From: Oscillospiraceae bacterium
Lineage (GTDB): Bacteria > Bacillota > Clostridia > Oscillospirales > Ruminococcaceae
Direction of reading: 5' to 3'
DNA length: 49,950 nt
Assembly (NCBI GenBank): GCA_015067145.1
Contig: SVNA01000012.1
Coordinates: forward strand, 1 to 49,950
Part shown: positions 8,710-16,240 of the stretch, in pieces
Layout of the letters: each line of letters begins with the position of its first letter
Numbering within the stretch: position 1 is the stretch's first letter
Translations under genes and position numbers: made by a program
Notes under the pieces: generated by a model
What the model was told of the DNA's origin: nothing
Seen by the model: only the letters and a program-made list of their open reading frames with translations
The model's database searches: none

Positions 8710-8738
8710 ATTATACTATTTTGCCGCTGTTACTGCAA
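8710..8738 (-). promoter_or_regulatory. Promoter of nfnA-nfnB
   Basis: Minus-strand TTGCAG (8733-8738), 17-base spacer, TATAAT (8710-8715), about 35 bases upstream of the nfnA start codon. Confidence 0.6.
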
Positions 8739-8760
8739 GACGGTATTTAATGTAAAGAAG

Positions 8761-8792
8761 CAAAATAAAAAGGAGAGTTTTCACCCTCCTTT
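8761..8792 (-). terminator. Terminator of the PadR-led membrane-protein series
   Basis: On the minus strand AAAGGAG pairs with CTCCTTT across a short loop and is followed by TTTTTATTTTG. It lies directly after the 294-aa gene and upstream of the nfnA promoter. Confidence 0.7.
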
Positions 8793-8807
8793 CACTATAT
8801 ATTTTTA

Positions 8808-9692
8808 TCAGAAAATACCAGGAATTATATGGCTGAGCCATAAACCGATTGCAAAGCTGGCCGCATTTGCTGTAAAGGCGTATGCAGTTGTTTTAAAGCG
8901 GTCTGCTGTTTTTGCCGTAAACTTTTTAAGCAGTATACCGTAGATAACTGCTTCCAGTGCAAAGACCACAACCTCCAGCAATACAAAGAAAAAAACAAAA
9001 GCCATTGAACCCATATTGTAGTTGATAATATTCAGTGCTACATTGAGAACAACCTGTGTGATGATATTTACCACAGCGATAATTTTTATTGCTTTCTTTT
9101 CCCTGTAACCGAAGATAAAGGCTATTGCAATTTCCAGCAGAATTGTTGCCGCAATTCTCGCAAGGAGAGAGATTATTTCCCAGGTGAAATTGTAGCTTTG
9201 TTCTGCTATAAGCATATTGTCCGCTGCAGCAGATGTCTCTGTCATAAATTCGGACAAATCCACTGTATAGTAGCTGTCAAAGGCATAGCGTTCGTATATA
9301 TCACTTACATAATATGTATCTGACTGCGGAAACCAGAGCAGAATCTTGAATTTTGACGGCGGATAGTATGTCCAGTTCAGCTGATTTGTACCTGTACAGT
9401 CCCATGCTTCCTGTAAAAAATAATATCCGTCAGCATCGGTGTAACTTTGAAAAGCCTGCCAGATTTCATAATCAAAATCATAATAATTCTCGTGTCCGCT
9501 TATGCCATCCCATGCTGATGACGGGCCTGTGGATTTACGCTCTGAAAGCAAAGTGCCGTGATATTCCGTACCGTTTTTCACACCCTCAAAGGTAATGTTT
9601 ATGGATGGTTTTGGCCCGATATCTGCGTGGGCAACCAGCGGAAGTGAGAATATGACTGTAATACATAACAATAATGATATAAATCTTTTCAT
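8808..9692 (-). CDS. Exported/membrane protein with signal peptide and C-terminal membrane bundle
   Basis: 294 aa, function unknown. A signal peptide (MKRFISLLL... ending VAHA/DIGPKPS) is followed by an external domain of about 150 residues rich in Tyr, Trp and Asp. Then come about four membrane helices (roughly residues 170-190, 200-222, 228-252 and 265-290). The DIGPKPS start of the mature protein recalls uncharacterised membrane proteins of Ruminococcaceae, but I cannot name a family. It ends the PadR-led series, 6 bases after the 81-aa gene. The ribosome site AAAGGATGAG supports the start. A role at the cell surface is inference. Confidence 0.75.
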   Translation of the reverse strand: MKRFISLLLCITVIFSLPLVAHADIGPKPSINITFEGVKNGTEYHGTLLSERKSTGPSSAWDGISGHENYYDFDYEIWQAFQSYTDADGYYFLQEAWDCTGTNQLNWTYYPPSKFKILLWFPQSDTYYVSDIYERYAFDSYYTVDLSEFMTETSAAADNMLIAEQSYNFTWEIISLLARIAATILLEIAIAFIFGYREKKAIKIIAVVNIITQVVLNVALNIINYNMGSMAFVFFFVLLEVVVFALEAVIYGILLKKFTAKTADRFKTTAYAFTANAASFAIGLWLSHIIPGIF

Positions 9693-9698
9693 GGTAAC

Positions 9699-9944
9699 TC
9701 ATCCTTTCAGCTCTTTGATTTTGCCTGCTGTTATGATGATGTAGGCAATAAAGATTAATGCAGACAGTATAATAAGCCCTGTTTTGCCCTGTTTGATACC
9801 GACTGCCAGCAGCAATCCGCATATACCCAGCCATAAAACCAAAAGAACTGCTGCAAGAATTATACGTACAGGCATAGAAACCTTTTTTGAAGAAACTGCT
9901 TCTGATGCCCCTTCAAATATTATTTCAAGTATAAAGGTAAACAT
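9699..9944 (-). CDS. Small membrane protein (81 aa)
   Basis: 81 aa with two hydrophobic helices (about residues 28-47 and 52-72) and a short basic C-terminus (KIKELKG). The N-terminal 25 residues are amphipathic. A strong ribosome site AAGGAGG precedes the ATG, so it is a genuine small gene despite its size. It sits between the YcxB-like protein and the 294-aa exported protein, with gaps of 27 and 6 bases, and is likely co-transcribed with them. No family recognised. Confidence 0.7.
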   Translation of the reverse strand: MFTFILEIIFEGASEAVSSKKVSMPVRIILAAVLLVLWLGICGLLLAVGIKQGKTGLIILSALIFIAYIIITAGKIKELKG

Positions 9945-9971
9945 ATACAGTCCTCCTTAAAATAAGTTTGG

Positions 9972-10490
9972 TTATATCTTCTGTAACTCCATACCTGTTT
10001 TCTTTTCAATAAATTTGCAGAATTCCTTTGGTGTGCCGTTGGTCATGGCACGCAGGTCATAAACCTGTGCGTGACGGCGGCTGAATACAAACACTATGTA
10101 ATCGCCTCTTTTGGCAATCGCCTCAATAGATTTGTATTTAAACTCGGTTGTGCCAACTTCAGTTGCAGATACATAGTTGTCATCATAAAATGTTACTGTT
10201 CCACTTTCAGAGCCTTTCATCATCCGTTTGGAAGCAAAAAACGCATTGATTTTATCTTCCCAGATAAGTGCCGCAAGCATCACCAACGCTGCAAGGGCTG
10301 TAAAGACAGTGTTCGCACCAAAATTATCGGTAACAACCGAAAGCACTACAAACAAAACGGCAATCAGTATAACCACCCATCCGATTTTATGGCTGCGGGA
10401 TGAGTGTTTTTTGTGTGTTGTCTTGCGCACTGCTCTTGCCATAGCAGTGAGTGCGTCCATATCGTAAACTGTGTTAAATACAAAATTCAT
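9972..10490 (-). CDS. YcxB-like membrane protein
   Basis: 172 aa from the ATG at 10490, chosen because AGGAGG lies 7 bases upstream; the GTG two codons earlier overlaps that site. Two membrane helices (about residues 38-58 and 62-80) are followed by a cytoplasmic beta-rich domain: GTVTFYDDNYVSATEVGTTE, then YKSIEAIAKRGDYIVFVFSR, ending in a Lys-rich helix. This pattern matches the YcxB-like C-terminal domain found in small Firmicutes membrane proteins of unknown function. Spacing within the minus-strand series suggests co-expression with the PadR/DUF2812 genes, although the 80-base gap upstream could hold a separate promoter. Confidence 0.75.
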   Translation of the reverse strand: MNFVFNTVYDMDALTAMARAVRKTTHKKHSSRSHKIGWVVILIAVLFVVLSVVTDNFGANTVFTALAALVMLAALIWEDKINAFFASKRMMKGSESGTVTFYDDNYVSATEVGTTEFKYKSIEAIAKRGDYIVFVFSRRHAQVYDLRAMTNGTPKEFCKFIEKKTGMELQKI

Positions 10491-10576
10491 AGGCACACCT
10501 CCTGTTTATATAACTTTTCATATTAATTGTAATCAATCAAAGTGTGAAAATTGTGAGAGTGTTGTAAATACTACTG

Positions 10577-11194
10577 CTACACGGTTTCTGTTTCTGCTTC
10601 TTCTTTTTCTTCTGCTGTTTCAGCATCTTCCTGTGGCAGTTCAATTTCCTTGTTTTCAAAGGTGTTTATCATCTCCACATATTCTGCCGCTGCGGATACC
10701 AGTTCTGTTTCGGAGATATCTATGCTCTCTGCTTTTTCTGCAATCTGCGGTTCTTCCGTTTTTTCTTCCACAGCTTTTACAGGAACAGGTTTTCTGTTTG
10801 CCAGTGTAATAAGGCTGTATATAAGGATTACAAAGGATACAATGCTCATTACTGCGTACAGCAAGCTCATATTTTCAAAGAACTTTAAGCCGTAGAACAT
10901 CATAATTGCAGGTGCTGTGATGATATTTGTTACAAGGCTTGTCCATCCGCCCAGAGTTGCACAGATGGCAAGCACCCCCGACACCATTGTGTACAGTGCA
11001 ATAAGTGCTGATGTTTTTGCCGCTGCTTCCAGACGGGAAATAAGTGCCCAGAAAAGCAGAAAGAACACCGTTGCAGTTATATTTATCGCCTCCACAGGCA
11101 AACCTTTTGATGCCGCAGAAAAGTTTACCGCTATACAGACAATGGTTGCCGCAAGCATAACTATTGTTGATAATATTTCAAGTTTCTTTTTCAT
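10577..11194 (-). CDS. Four-helix membrane protein with acidic C-terminal tail
   Basis: 205 aa with hydrophobic segments at about residues 8-28, 36-52, 62-85 and 108-132. A cytoplasmic C-terminus of some 70 residues follows, dominated by Glu, Ala and Lys (AEEKEEAETETV at the end). The ribosome site GAGAGA is modest. It follows the DUF2812 gene by 27 bases. I recognise no enzyme motif; the tail could be a protein-interaction or unstructured region. Confidence 0.7.
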   Translation of the reverse strand: MKKKLEILSTIVMLAATIVCIAVNFSAASKGLPVEAINITATVFFLLFWALISRLEAAAKTSALIALYTMVSGVLAICATLGGWTSLVTNIITAPAIMMFYGLKFFENMSLLYAVMSIVSFVILIYSLITLANRKPVPVKAVEEKTEEPQIAEKAESIDISETELVSAAAEYVEMINTFENKEIELPQEDAETAEEKEEAETETV

Positions 11195-11221
11195 ATATTT
11201 TTCTCTCTCAATTCAGTATTT

Positions 11222-12619
11222 CTATCCGAAAACCTTGCCCACATTGGCTTTAACCTGTGTTGTCAGTTCCATATCAAGGTCAGGTCTCAGCTCTATTATA
11301 CAGTCATTATAGCACAAAAGATACTTTTCCTGTGCTGTATCTCCAACATAAATCTGATAAGCATATTCTGCACCCCATTCTGATGCATCAATTTCCACTG
11401 CTCTTTCAAACCACTCGTACTCTTCGTAGGTTACACCGTAATTGTGCGGGAAATCTTTCAGCATCTGTCTGTGTGCAAAGTTGTATAAAAACGGCACCTT
11501 CACCTTTACCATTGTGTACTGCAAATCAGGCTGTGCAAGGTCGTCCATACGGGGACGCTGATAGGCATTGTGTTTTGACATTATAAACGACTCATCACCG
11601 TACCAGCTTGTAGAGTATCCGTCATAGTCGATTTCTATCATATCTTCAATTTTAAGCGGCAGCTCATCATCATAGACGTTCCATTTCATGCCCTTGTATT
11701 CGTAGGTATAGGCTGCTTCCTTGTCAAACCAGCCTGCGTCCATAGCTTTGTTAAGCAGTGTTATAAGCAGAAAGCCTGTAACACCAAAGGACAGCACTAT
11801 TATCGTTATTATTGTGGCTATACGATTTGCATTTGCGGAAACCTTCAGCTTTTTGAGCAGGTTTGAAAATCCCCACACTGCCGACGCCATAAGCGCTATA
11901 ACAACCGATGACAAAACTGCAATAAGCGCAAATTTCGGCTCTATGCTTAAAAGAAACACTGCAAATATGGCAAGTATAATCCACATAAATGCAAGCTGAA
12001 TGTTTCTATACCCCTTTGTTGCTGTAAAACTGCCTGTCTCTTCAATAGCTTTTCTGGCCTTTTTGCGCCAGGAAAAATATCCTAAAATCTCCATAAGGCA
12101 CATAGCTGTCAGCACTGTCCAGCAAAGTGCTGAAAACAGGCTTGAGTTGCGGGAAAGATATTCAACAGGGTCTGTGGAAAACTGCCACAGTCCCAATGTT
12201 ATCTGCAATACGGCACAGGCTGTAAGGATATAGTAGCTTACCAGAAAAGACTTTTTCGCAGATTTTTCGATAGTTTCCAGCTCGGTTTCGGGGTCAGTTT
12301 CTATAGGCACAGGGTTTTCCCTTTCGTTGTAAAAAATCTGTAACTGAGCATTGTAACCCGCCAGTTTCCAGCCAGTATGCTCACACAGTTCCCAGAAACT
12401 TTTCTGATTTTCTGTCGGTTCGGGATCAAACATGGATGCCTCAGGGAAATATGTAACCGCATAGTTTATCTTCTGTGGTTCTATACGGCGGAACTTCCAG
12501 CCGTAAGATGATATTTTCTCAAGTAACCAGCCTTTTTCTGCCTGTTTTTCAAGAAGCTTTTGAATACCTGTGCGGTCAAAAAATGTAAACTGTGCCAATA
12601 CACGTTTTGTCTTTCTCAT
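11222..12619 (-). CDS. DUF2812 membrane protein
   Basis: 465 aa. The N-terminal ~110 residues form a DUF2812 domain, recognisable by FFDRTGIQKLLEKQAEKGW, then GWKFRRIEPQKINYAVTYFP, then FWELCEHTGWKLAG and a hydrophobic IFYNE end. Membrane helices follow near residues 130-150, 163-182, 208-226, 230-250 and 270-292. An external or cytoplasmic beta-rich domain extends to the C-terminus. DUF2812 proteins are typically encoded next to PadR regulators in Firmicutes, as here, where the start overlaps the padR stop by 4 bases. A role in membrane-stress response is often suspected but is not shown by this sequence. Confidence 0.85.
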   Translation of the reverse strand: MRKTKRVLAQFTFFDRTGIQKLLEKQAEKGWLLEKISSYGWKFRRIEPQKINYAVTYFPEASMFDPEPTENQKSFWELCEHTGWKLAGYNAQLQIFYNERENPVPIETDPETELETIEKSAKKSFLVSYYILTACAVLQITLGLWQFSTDPVEYLSRNSSLFSALCWTVLTAMCLMEILGYFSWRKKARKAIEETGSFTATKGYRNIQLAFMWIILAIFAVFLLSIEPKFALIAVLSSVVIALMASAVWGFSNLLKKLKVSANANRIATIITIIVLSFGVTGFLLITLLNKAMDAGWFDKEAAYTYEYKGMKWNVYDDELPLKIEDMIEIDYDGYSTSWYGDESFIMSKHNAYQRPRMDDLAQPDLQYTMVKVKVPFLYNFAHRQMLKDFPHNYGVTYEEYEWFERAVEIDASEWGAEYAYQIYVGDTAQEKYLLCYNDCIIELRPDLDMELTTQVKANVGKVFG

Positions 12620-12939
12620 TCTGCATCCCCCTCTCCGAAAATGTTGCTGTAATCTATCAGCTGCGCTTTAAGGCGCTGTATCTCCTTGTCCAGCATATCT
12701 CTGCCCTTTGGAGCGATAATATAGCTGCGGCGGCGGCCCTCTACCTTTGTTTCGTATATAAAACCTTCTTCCAGAAACTGTTCCAGAAGATTATACAAAG
12801 TGCCCGAGCCTACATTTACTCTGCCCTTGGTCATGGCAGGCACCTTGTCCAGAATGTCCATACCGTAACACTCGTTTTTCAGGCAGAGCAGAATGTAAAA
12901 CATCTGTTCTGTAAGGGTATGAAATTTTTCTCTTGGCAT
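12616..12939 (-). CDS. PadR-family transcriptional regulator
   Basis: 107 aa from ATG 12939, with GAGAGG 8 bases upstream; a GTG three codons earlier lies too close to that site. The winged helix is clear: ILLCLKNECYGMDILDKVPAM, then VNVGSGTLYNLLEQFLEEGFI, then a wing with the basic cluster KVEGRRRSYII. A C-terminal dimerisation helix QRLKAQLIDYSNIFG completes the PadR-s1 layout. It overlaps the DUF2812 gene by 4 bases, so the two are translationally coupled. Two palindromes in its own promoter (12957-13005) indicate autoregulation. The inducer is unknown. Confidence 0.92.
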   Translation of the reverse strand: MPREKFHTLTEQMFYILLCLKNECYGMDILDKVPAMTKGRVNVGSGTLYNLLEQFLEEGFIYETKVEGRRRSYIIAPKGRDMLDKEIQRLKAQLIDYSNIFGEGDAE

Positions 12940-12956
12940 AGGCTGCACCTCTCATT

Positions 12957-13013
12957 CTCGATATTCGAGTTTGTTTTCATCTTCAGTATATACTCGATAA
13001 TCGAGAATGTCAA
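12957..13013 (-). promoter_or_regulatory. PadR promoter with two palindromic operators
   Basis: Minus-strand TTGACA (13008-13013), a 17-base spacer and TATACT (12985-12990) form a near-consensus promoter. A 13-bp palindrome CTCGATAATCGAG (12993-13005, plus-strand reading) fills the spacer. A second, CTCGATATTCGAG (12957-12969), lies between the transcription start and the ribosome site. Their centres are 36 bp apart. The layout predicts steric repression by PadR. Confidence 0.82.
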
Positions 13014-13196
13014 CGGTTTTTGATTTTACCATTTACCAACACTTGCTTTTTATAAAATGATTATAAATACTTCGGTGTTTTATACTTTTATAAATAAAAC
13101 TATATCGATAAATCAGATTTTTTATAAATCATATATAAGAAAAAATATATTATTTAAATATTTTTGAAAAAAATTGAAAAATTTTGCAAAAAACCC

Positions 13197-13225
13197 TTTA
13201 CAAATCGGATTTGATGTGCTATTAT
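13197..13225 (+). promoter_or_regulatory. Promoter of tRNA-Gln
   Basis: TTTACA (13197-13202), 17-base spacer, TATTAT (13220-13225), 18 bases before the tRNA. The 170 bases upstream are very AT-rich and hold no gene. Confidence 0.6.
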
Positions 13226-13242
13226 ATATGAGCGTTAGTCAT

Positions 13243-13318
13243 TGGGGTATCGCCAAGCGGTAAGGCATTGGACTCTGACTCCAACATTCCCTAGGTTCGA
13301 ATCCTAGTACCCCAGCCA
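13243..13318 (+). tRNA. tRNA-Gln (anticodon CUG)
   Basis: A full cloverleaf can be drawn. The acceptor TGGGGTA pairs with TACCCCA. The anticodon stem TTGGA/TCCAA encloses the loop CTCTGAC (anticodon CTG). The T arm is CTAGG-TTCGAAT-CCTAG. The 3' CCA is encoded. Its own promoter and terminator flank it, so it is a single-gene transcript. Confidence 0.95.
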
Positions 13319-13323
13319 ATGAG

Positions 13324-13359
13324 AACCACTGAACACCAGTTCGGTGGTTTTTATTTTTT
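13324..13359 (+). terminator. Terminator after tRNA-Gln
   Basis: AACCAC-TGAAC / GTTCG-GTGGTT stem with a 4-base loop, followed by TTTTATTTTTTG. Confidence 0.75.
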
Positions 13360-13433
13360 GTATAAACTTATTTCAATGATAAAACCGTATCTGTATATGC
13401 AATCTGTGCATACTCAGATACGGTTTATTTGTT

Positions 13434-14903
13434 TTATTCAATATTTATACTGAACCAGAATGTACTGCCTTCTCCCTCGGTGGAATAAACACCATATTCC
13501 CCGCCATGAACAGTTATAAAGGTTTTTACTATGGACAAACCCAGACCTGTACTCTTGATATTCTTCACACGTCCGGATTTGTTTTTGTAGTATCTTTCCC
13601 AGATATACGGTATATCGCTTTGTGAAATACCTTTGCCAAAGTCGGTTACTTCTATCTTCACCTTATTATTTTCTACAGTCTGCTTCACGATAACATCTTT
13701 TCTGTCGACACTGTAGCTGATTGCATTGGTGAGAAGATTATAAAAACACTGGTTTATAAGAGTCTGGTCTGCAACTACCTCAACATCTTCATCATATTCA
13801 AATATAATATTATAACCTTCGCCTTTGAGCAGTTCTGTAACATTCTGAATAATAGCTTTTATACTTTCTGTAAAATTGTATCTCTTCATATCAGGCTTTT
13901 CTGCACCTGACTGAACTTTTGACAAATTCAGCACATCACTTACCATATTGCTGAGACGCTTTGTCTCGTCAATGATAACCTGTGCATTTTCCGCAGAGTT
14001 TTCCCCCGGAATATCCCTCATCACTTCGGCATATCCGCCAATCATCGTCAGCGGTGTACGCAGGTCATGGGAAACATTGGCAATAAACTCCTGACGCAGT
14101 CTTTCAAGGTTTGAAAGCTCGTTTGCTGTATAGGTCATAGTGTCAGAAAGCTCGTTGATTTCCCTATACCCTTTTGCCTTAAAATCTATGTCGTATCTGC
14201 CGCCTGCCAGCACCTTTGCTTTTTCGTTTATCTCTTCGATAGGTTCTGATATACTTCTCGCCATAAGAAGTATAAGAAACCATGCCATTACAAGCGAAAA
14301 TATTGTAACAAGCGAAAGCACTGTACGGGTTGTGGTGATTATAGCTTCTACAGGCTCATCCTGAGCATTTATAAGGATTGTGTATTTGTCCCCGTTTTTA
14401 TCCACAATCTCCTTGGCATACAGGATTATCTGCGGTGCACCTTTTTCTTTGAAAATTCTGAATTCACTGCTGGCAGCACGGGTCACCAGGCGGTATGTCA
14501 GGTCTTCTTCCTGTTCGTATTCCAGAAACTGTCTTGTATGGTCGCCGAGAACACGCTGTATAGCATCCACCTGTTCTGTATGACTCATTTTATGTATAAC
14601 ACAGCTTCGTGGACCATCCAGAGACTGAACCTGATTCATCTCTGCGTCATAAACAATTATACATACTTCCTTTTCTGCCACAGTACCTACAAGCTGTTCT
14701 ACAGGATAAATATCATTTATAACATTTTCCATAACAACAGCAACCTGCATAACTTCATTTCTTTTTACCTGGCGGTATATTCCGTTGAAAAACACAACCT
14801 GAATAAGCCACAAGGTAACCAGAAGAGCACCAAGAAAAGCCATTACATATATATGTATCTTAACCCTGAGGGTGAGATTGTCAGGCAATATTCCTTTTTT
14901 CAT
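13434..14903 (-). CDS. Two-component sensor histidine kinase
   Basis: 489 aa from ATG 14903 (MKKGILPDN), chosen because GAGGGG lies upstream; a TTG start five codons earlier would overlap the regulator gene. Layout: membrane helix about 14-37, an external sensor of about 150 residues, a second helix about 190-212, then HAMP (about 215-265). The HisKA region has FIANVSHDLRTPLTMIGGYA (phospho-acceptor His in SHDLRTP), and the ATPase region has INQCFYNLLTNAISYS (N box), DFGKGIS (G1) and STGLGLSIVK (G2). It probably phosphorylates the OmpR-type regulator 4 bases upstream. The stimulus is not evident; VanS/ResE-like wall or membrane sensing is possible. Confidence 0.92.
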   Translation of the reverse strand: MKKGILPDNLTLRVKIHIYVMAFLGALLVTLWLIQVVFFNGIYRQVKRNEVMQVAVVMENVINDIYPVEQLVGTVAEKEVCIIVYDAEMNQVQSLDGPRSCVIHKMSHTEQVDAIQRVLGDHTRQFLEYEQEEDLTYRLVTRAASSEFRIFKEKGAPQIILYAKEIVDKNGDKYTILINAQDEPVEAIITTTRTVLSLVTIFSLVMAWFLILLMARSISEPIEEINEKAKVLAGGRYDIDFKAKGYREINELSDTMTYTANELSNLERLRQEFIANVSHDLRTPLTMIGGYAEVMRDIPGENSAENAQVIIDETKRLSNMVSDVLNLSKVQSGAEKPDMKRYNFTESIKAIIQNVTELLKGEGYNIIFEYDEDVEVVADQTLINQCFYNLLTNAISYSVDRKDVIVKQTVENNKVKIEVTDFGKGISQSDIPYIWERYYKNKSGRVKNIKSTGLGLSIVKTFITVHGGEYGVYSTEGEGSTFWFSINIE

Positions 14904-14907
14904 TATC

Positions 14908-15576
14908 CTACCCCTCAAACCTGTAGCCGATACCTCTCAGTGTAACAATAAGCCCGCTGTACTGGCCGATATGTTTTCTGAGAAGTTTTATGTGTGTGTC
15001 AAGGGTTCTGTCATCACCGAAGAATTCGTACCCCCATATATCACTCATCAGCCTTTCTCGGCTTACTGCTGCACCCTTGTTTTTCACAAGATAGAACAGC
15101 AATTCATACTCTTTTGGTGCAAGGTCGGTCTCTTCTCCGTCCACGAACACCTTTCGTGCAGTAAAATCTATATGTAAGCCATCTTTTTTAAAGGTTTCGT
15201 GCTGTTCTTTCTGTGCTGTAACCCTACGCATAATAACGTCTATACGCATCATCAGCTCTTTTGGAGAAAAAGGCTTTACAACGTAGTCATCTGCACCAAC
15301 TTCAAAACCGTGTATCCTGTCGTATTCTTCTCCACGGGCAGACAGCATTATTATAGGAACCTGTGAAAAGTCGCGTATCTGACGTGCTGTCTCAAAGCCG
15401 TCCAGCTGAGGCATCATTATATCCAGAACAATAATATCAAATTTATGTTCCTGACATTTTTCCACAGCAATCTGTCCGTTTTCGGCCGTAACTATATTAT
15501 GTCCTTCATATTTTGCATATTTGGATATAAGGGTTCTGATCCCCTCTTCATCATCACAAACTAAAATATTATACAT
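14908..15576 (-). CDS. OmpR/PhoB-family response regulator
   Basis: 222 aa. The receiver domain has the acidic pair D8-D9, phospho-acceptor D52 in IVLDIMMP, the conserved switch residues (MLSARGEE) and the K of VVKPFSP. The C-terminal winged helix (about 125-222) contains LAPKEYELLFYLVKNKG, SRERLMSDIWGYEF, DDRTLDTHIKLLRKHIG and a final wing LRGIGYRFEG. It is first in the two-gene operon with the histidine kinase. The ribosome site AAAAGGAGG and a TTGAGA/TAAAAT promoter precede it. Target genes cannot be named; the neighbouring 97-aa gene is transcribed from elsewhere and ends upstream of this promoter. Confidence 0.94.
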   Translation of the reverse strand: MYNILVCDDEEGIRTLISKYAKYEGHNIVTAENGQIAVEKCQEHKFDIIVLDIMMPQLDGFETARQIRDFSQVPIIMLSARGEEYDRIHGFEVGADDYVVKPFSPKELMMRIDVIMRRVTAQKEQHETFKKDGLHIDFTARKVFVDGEETDLAPKEYELLFYLVKNKGAAVSRERLMSDIWGYEFFGDDRTLDTHIKLLRKHIGQYSGLIVTLRGIGYRFEG

Positions 15577-15603
15577 TGAGATGCCTCCTTTTAGATTTAT
15601 ATT

Positions 15604-15632
15604 ATTTTAACATATTTATACATTTTTCTCAA
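15604..15632 (-). promoter_or_regulatory. Promoter of the two-component operon
   Basis: Minus-strand TTGAGA (15627-15632), 17-base spacer, TAAAAT (15604-15609), about 30 bases upstream of the regulator start. Confidence 0.6.
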
Positions 15633-15648
15633 TAATAAGCGGCAAATA

Positions 15649-15693
15649 AAAGATTTCGCACATATACATAAAAGCATTCTGTGCGAAATCTTT
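15649..15693 (-). terminator. Long-stem terminator after the 97-aa gene
   Basis: A perfect 14-bp stem AAAGATTTCGCACA / TGTGCGAAATCTTT with a 17-base loop, followed on the minus strand by TTTTATTTG. It insulates the two-component promoter from the gene upstream. Confidence 0.7.
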
Positions 15694-15696
15694 ATT

Positions 15697-15990
15697 TTAG
15701 TGACGGAATTGAGTTCTGTCCTCCATATGCTGAGCAACAGTATACGGGTCTTGCTCATATCGTCCTGTTTTTTTATATTTTTCCATTGATGTATAATAAA
15801 TCTGGGTTTCGTCTTCATCTTCCGGGCGGGATGCCTTTTCTCCTCTTGGGAAAGTTTCTTTTTCCACTACTGCTGCCAGAGTTTCCTGCATTATCCTGTC
15901 CAGTGATTCATCAAAAGTTTCCGGTACCTGAGAAAAGGCCGCTTCCTTTGTAAATTTGCCTATCTTTCTGTTTCTCTTTTTATCTGCCAT
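15697..15990 (-). CDS. Hypothetical cytoplasmic protein (97 aa)
   Basis: 97 aa, highly charged. It has a basic N-terminus (MADKKRNRKIGKFTKEAAF), a probable amphipathic helix ETFDESLDRIMQETLAAVVE, and a Glu/Asp-rich, Tyr-containing second half (DETQIYYTSMEKYKKTG). There is no membrane segment or signal peptide. AAAGGGGG before the ATG and the strong terminator after it support a real single-gene unit. No family recognised. Confidence 0.65.
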   Translation of the reverse strand: MADKKRNRKIGKFTKEAAFSQVPETFDESLDRIMQETLAAVVEKETFPRGEKASRPEDEDETQIYYTSMEKYKKTGRYEQDPYTVAQHMEDRTQFRH

Positions 15991-16152
15991 AATAAAAACC
16001 CCCTTTGACAGTATTATCTGCAGAAACAGAAATTATATATTACAAAAAAAGAACCATTAAAGGTATTATTTTCATAAAACCTTTTAACTTTTGAAAAAAA
16101 AGTAATTTCTGTCTTTTTCAACAAAATTCTTTGTTCAGCACACATAAACCCA

Positions 16153-16181
16153 TTTACTTTTATGATAAAATAATATATTAT
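16153..16181 (+). promoter_or_regulatory. Putative promoter of the cysteine desulfidase gene
   Basis: TTTACT (16153-16158), 17-base spacer, TATTAT (16176-16181). The surroundings are extremely AT-rich, so chance matches are likely and confidence is moderate. Confidence 0.45.
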
Positions 16182-16240
16182 TATATTTATCAATATATAT
16201 TATTATATATCGTTAAAAGTATTGAAAGGAGAAAATTCAG

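Noticed and set aside
9586-9834. 82-codon frame overlapping the 81-aa and 294-aa membrane genes
   Set aside because: Shadow frame; the neighbouring frames have ribosome sites and membrane-protein patterns, this one does not.
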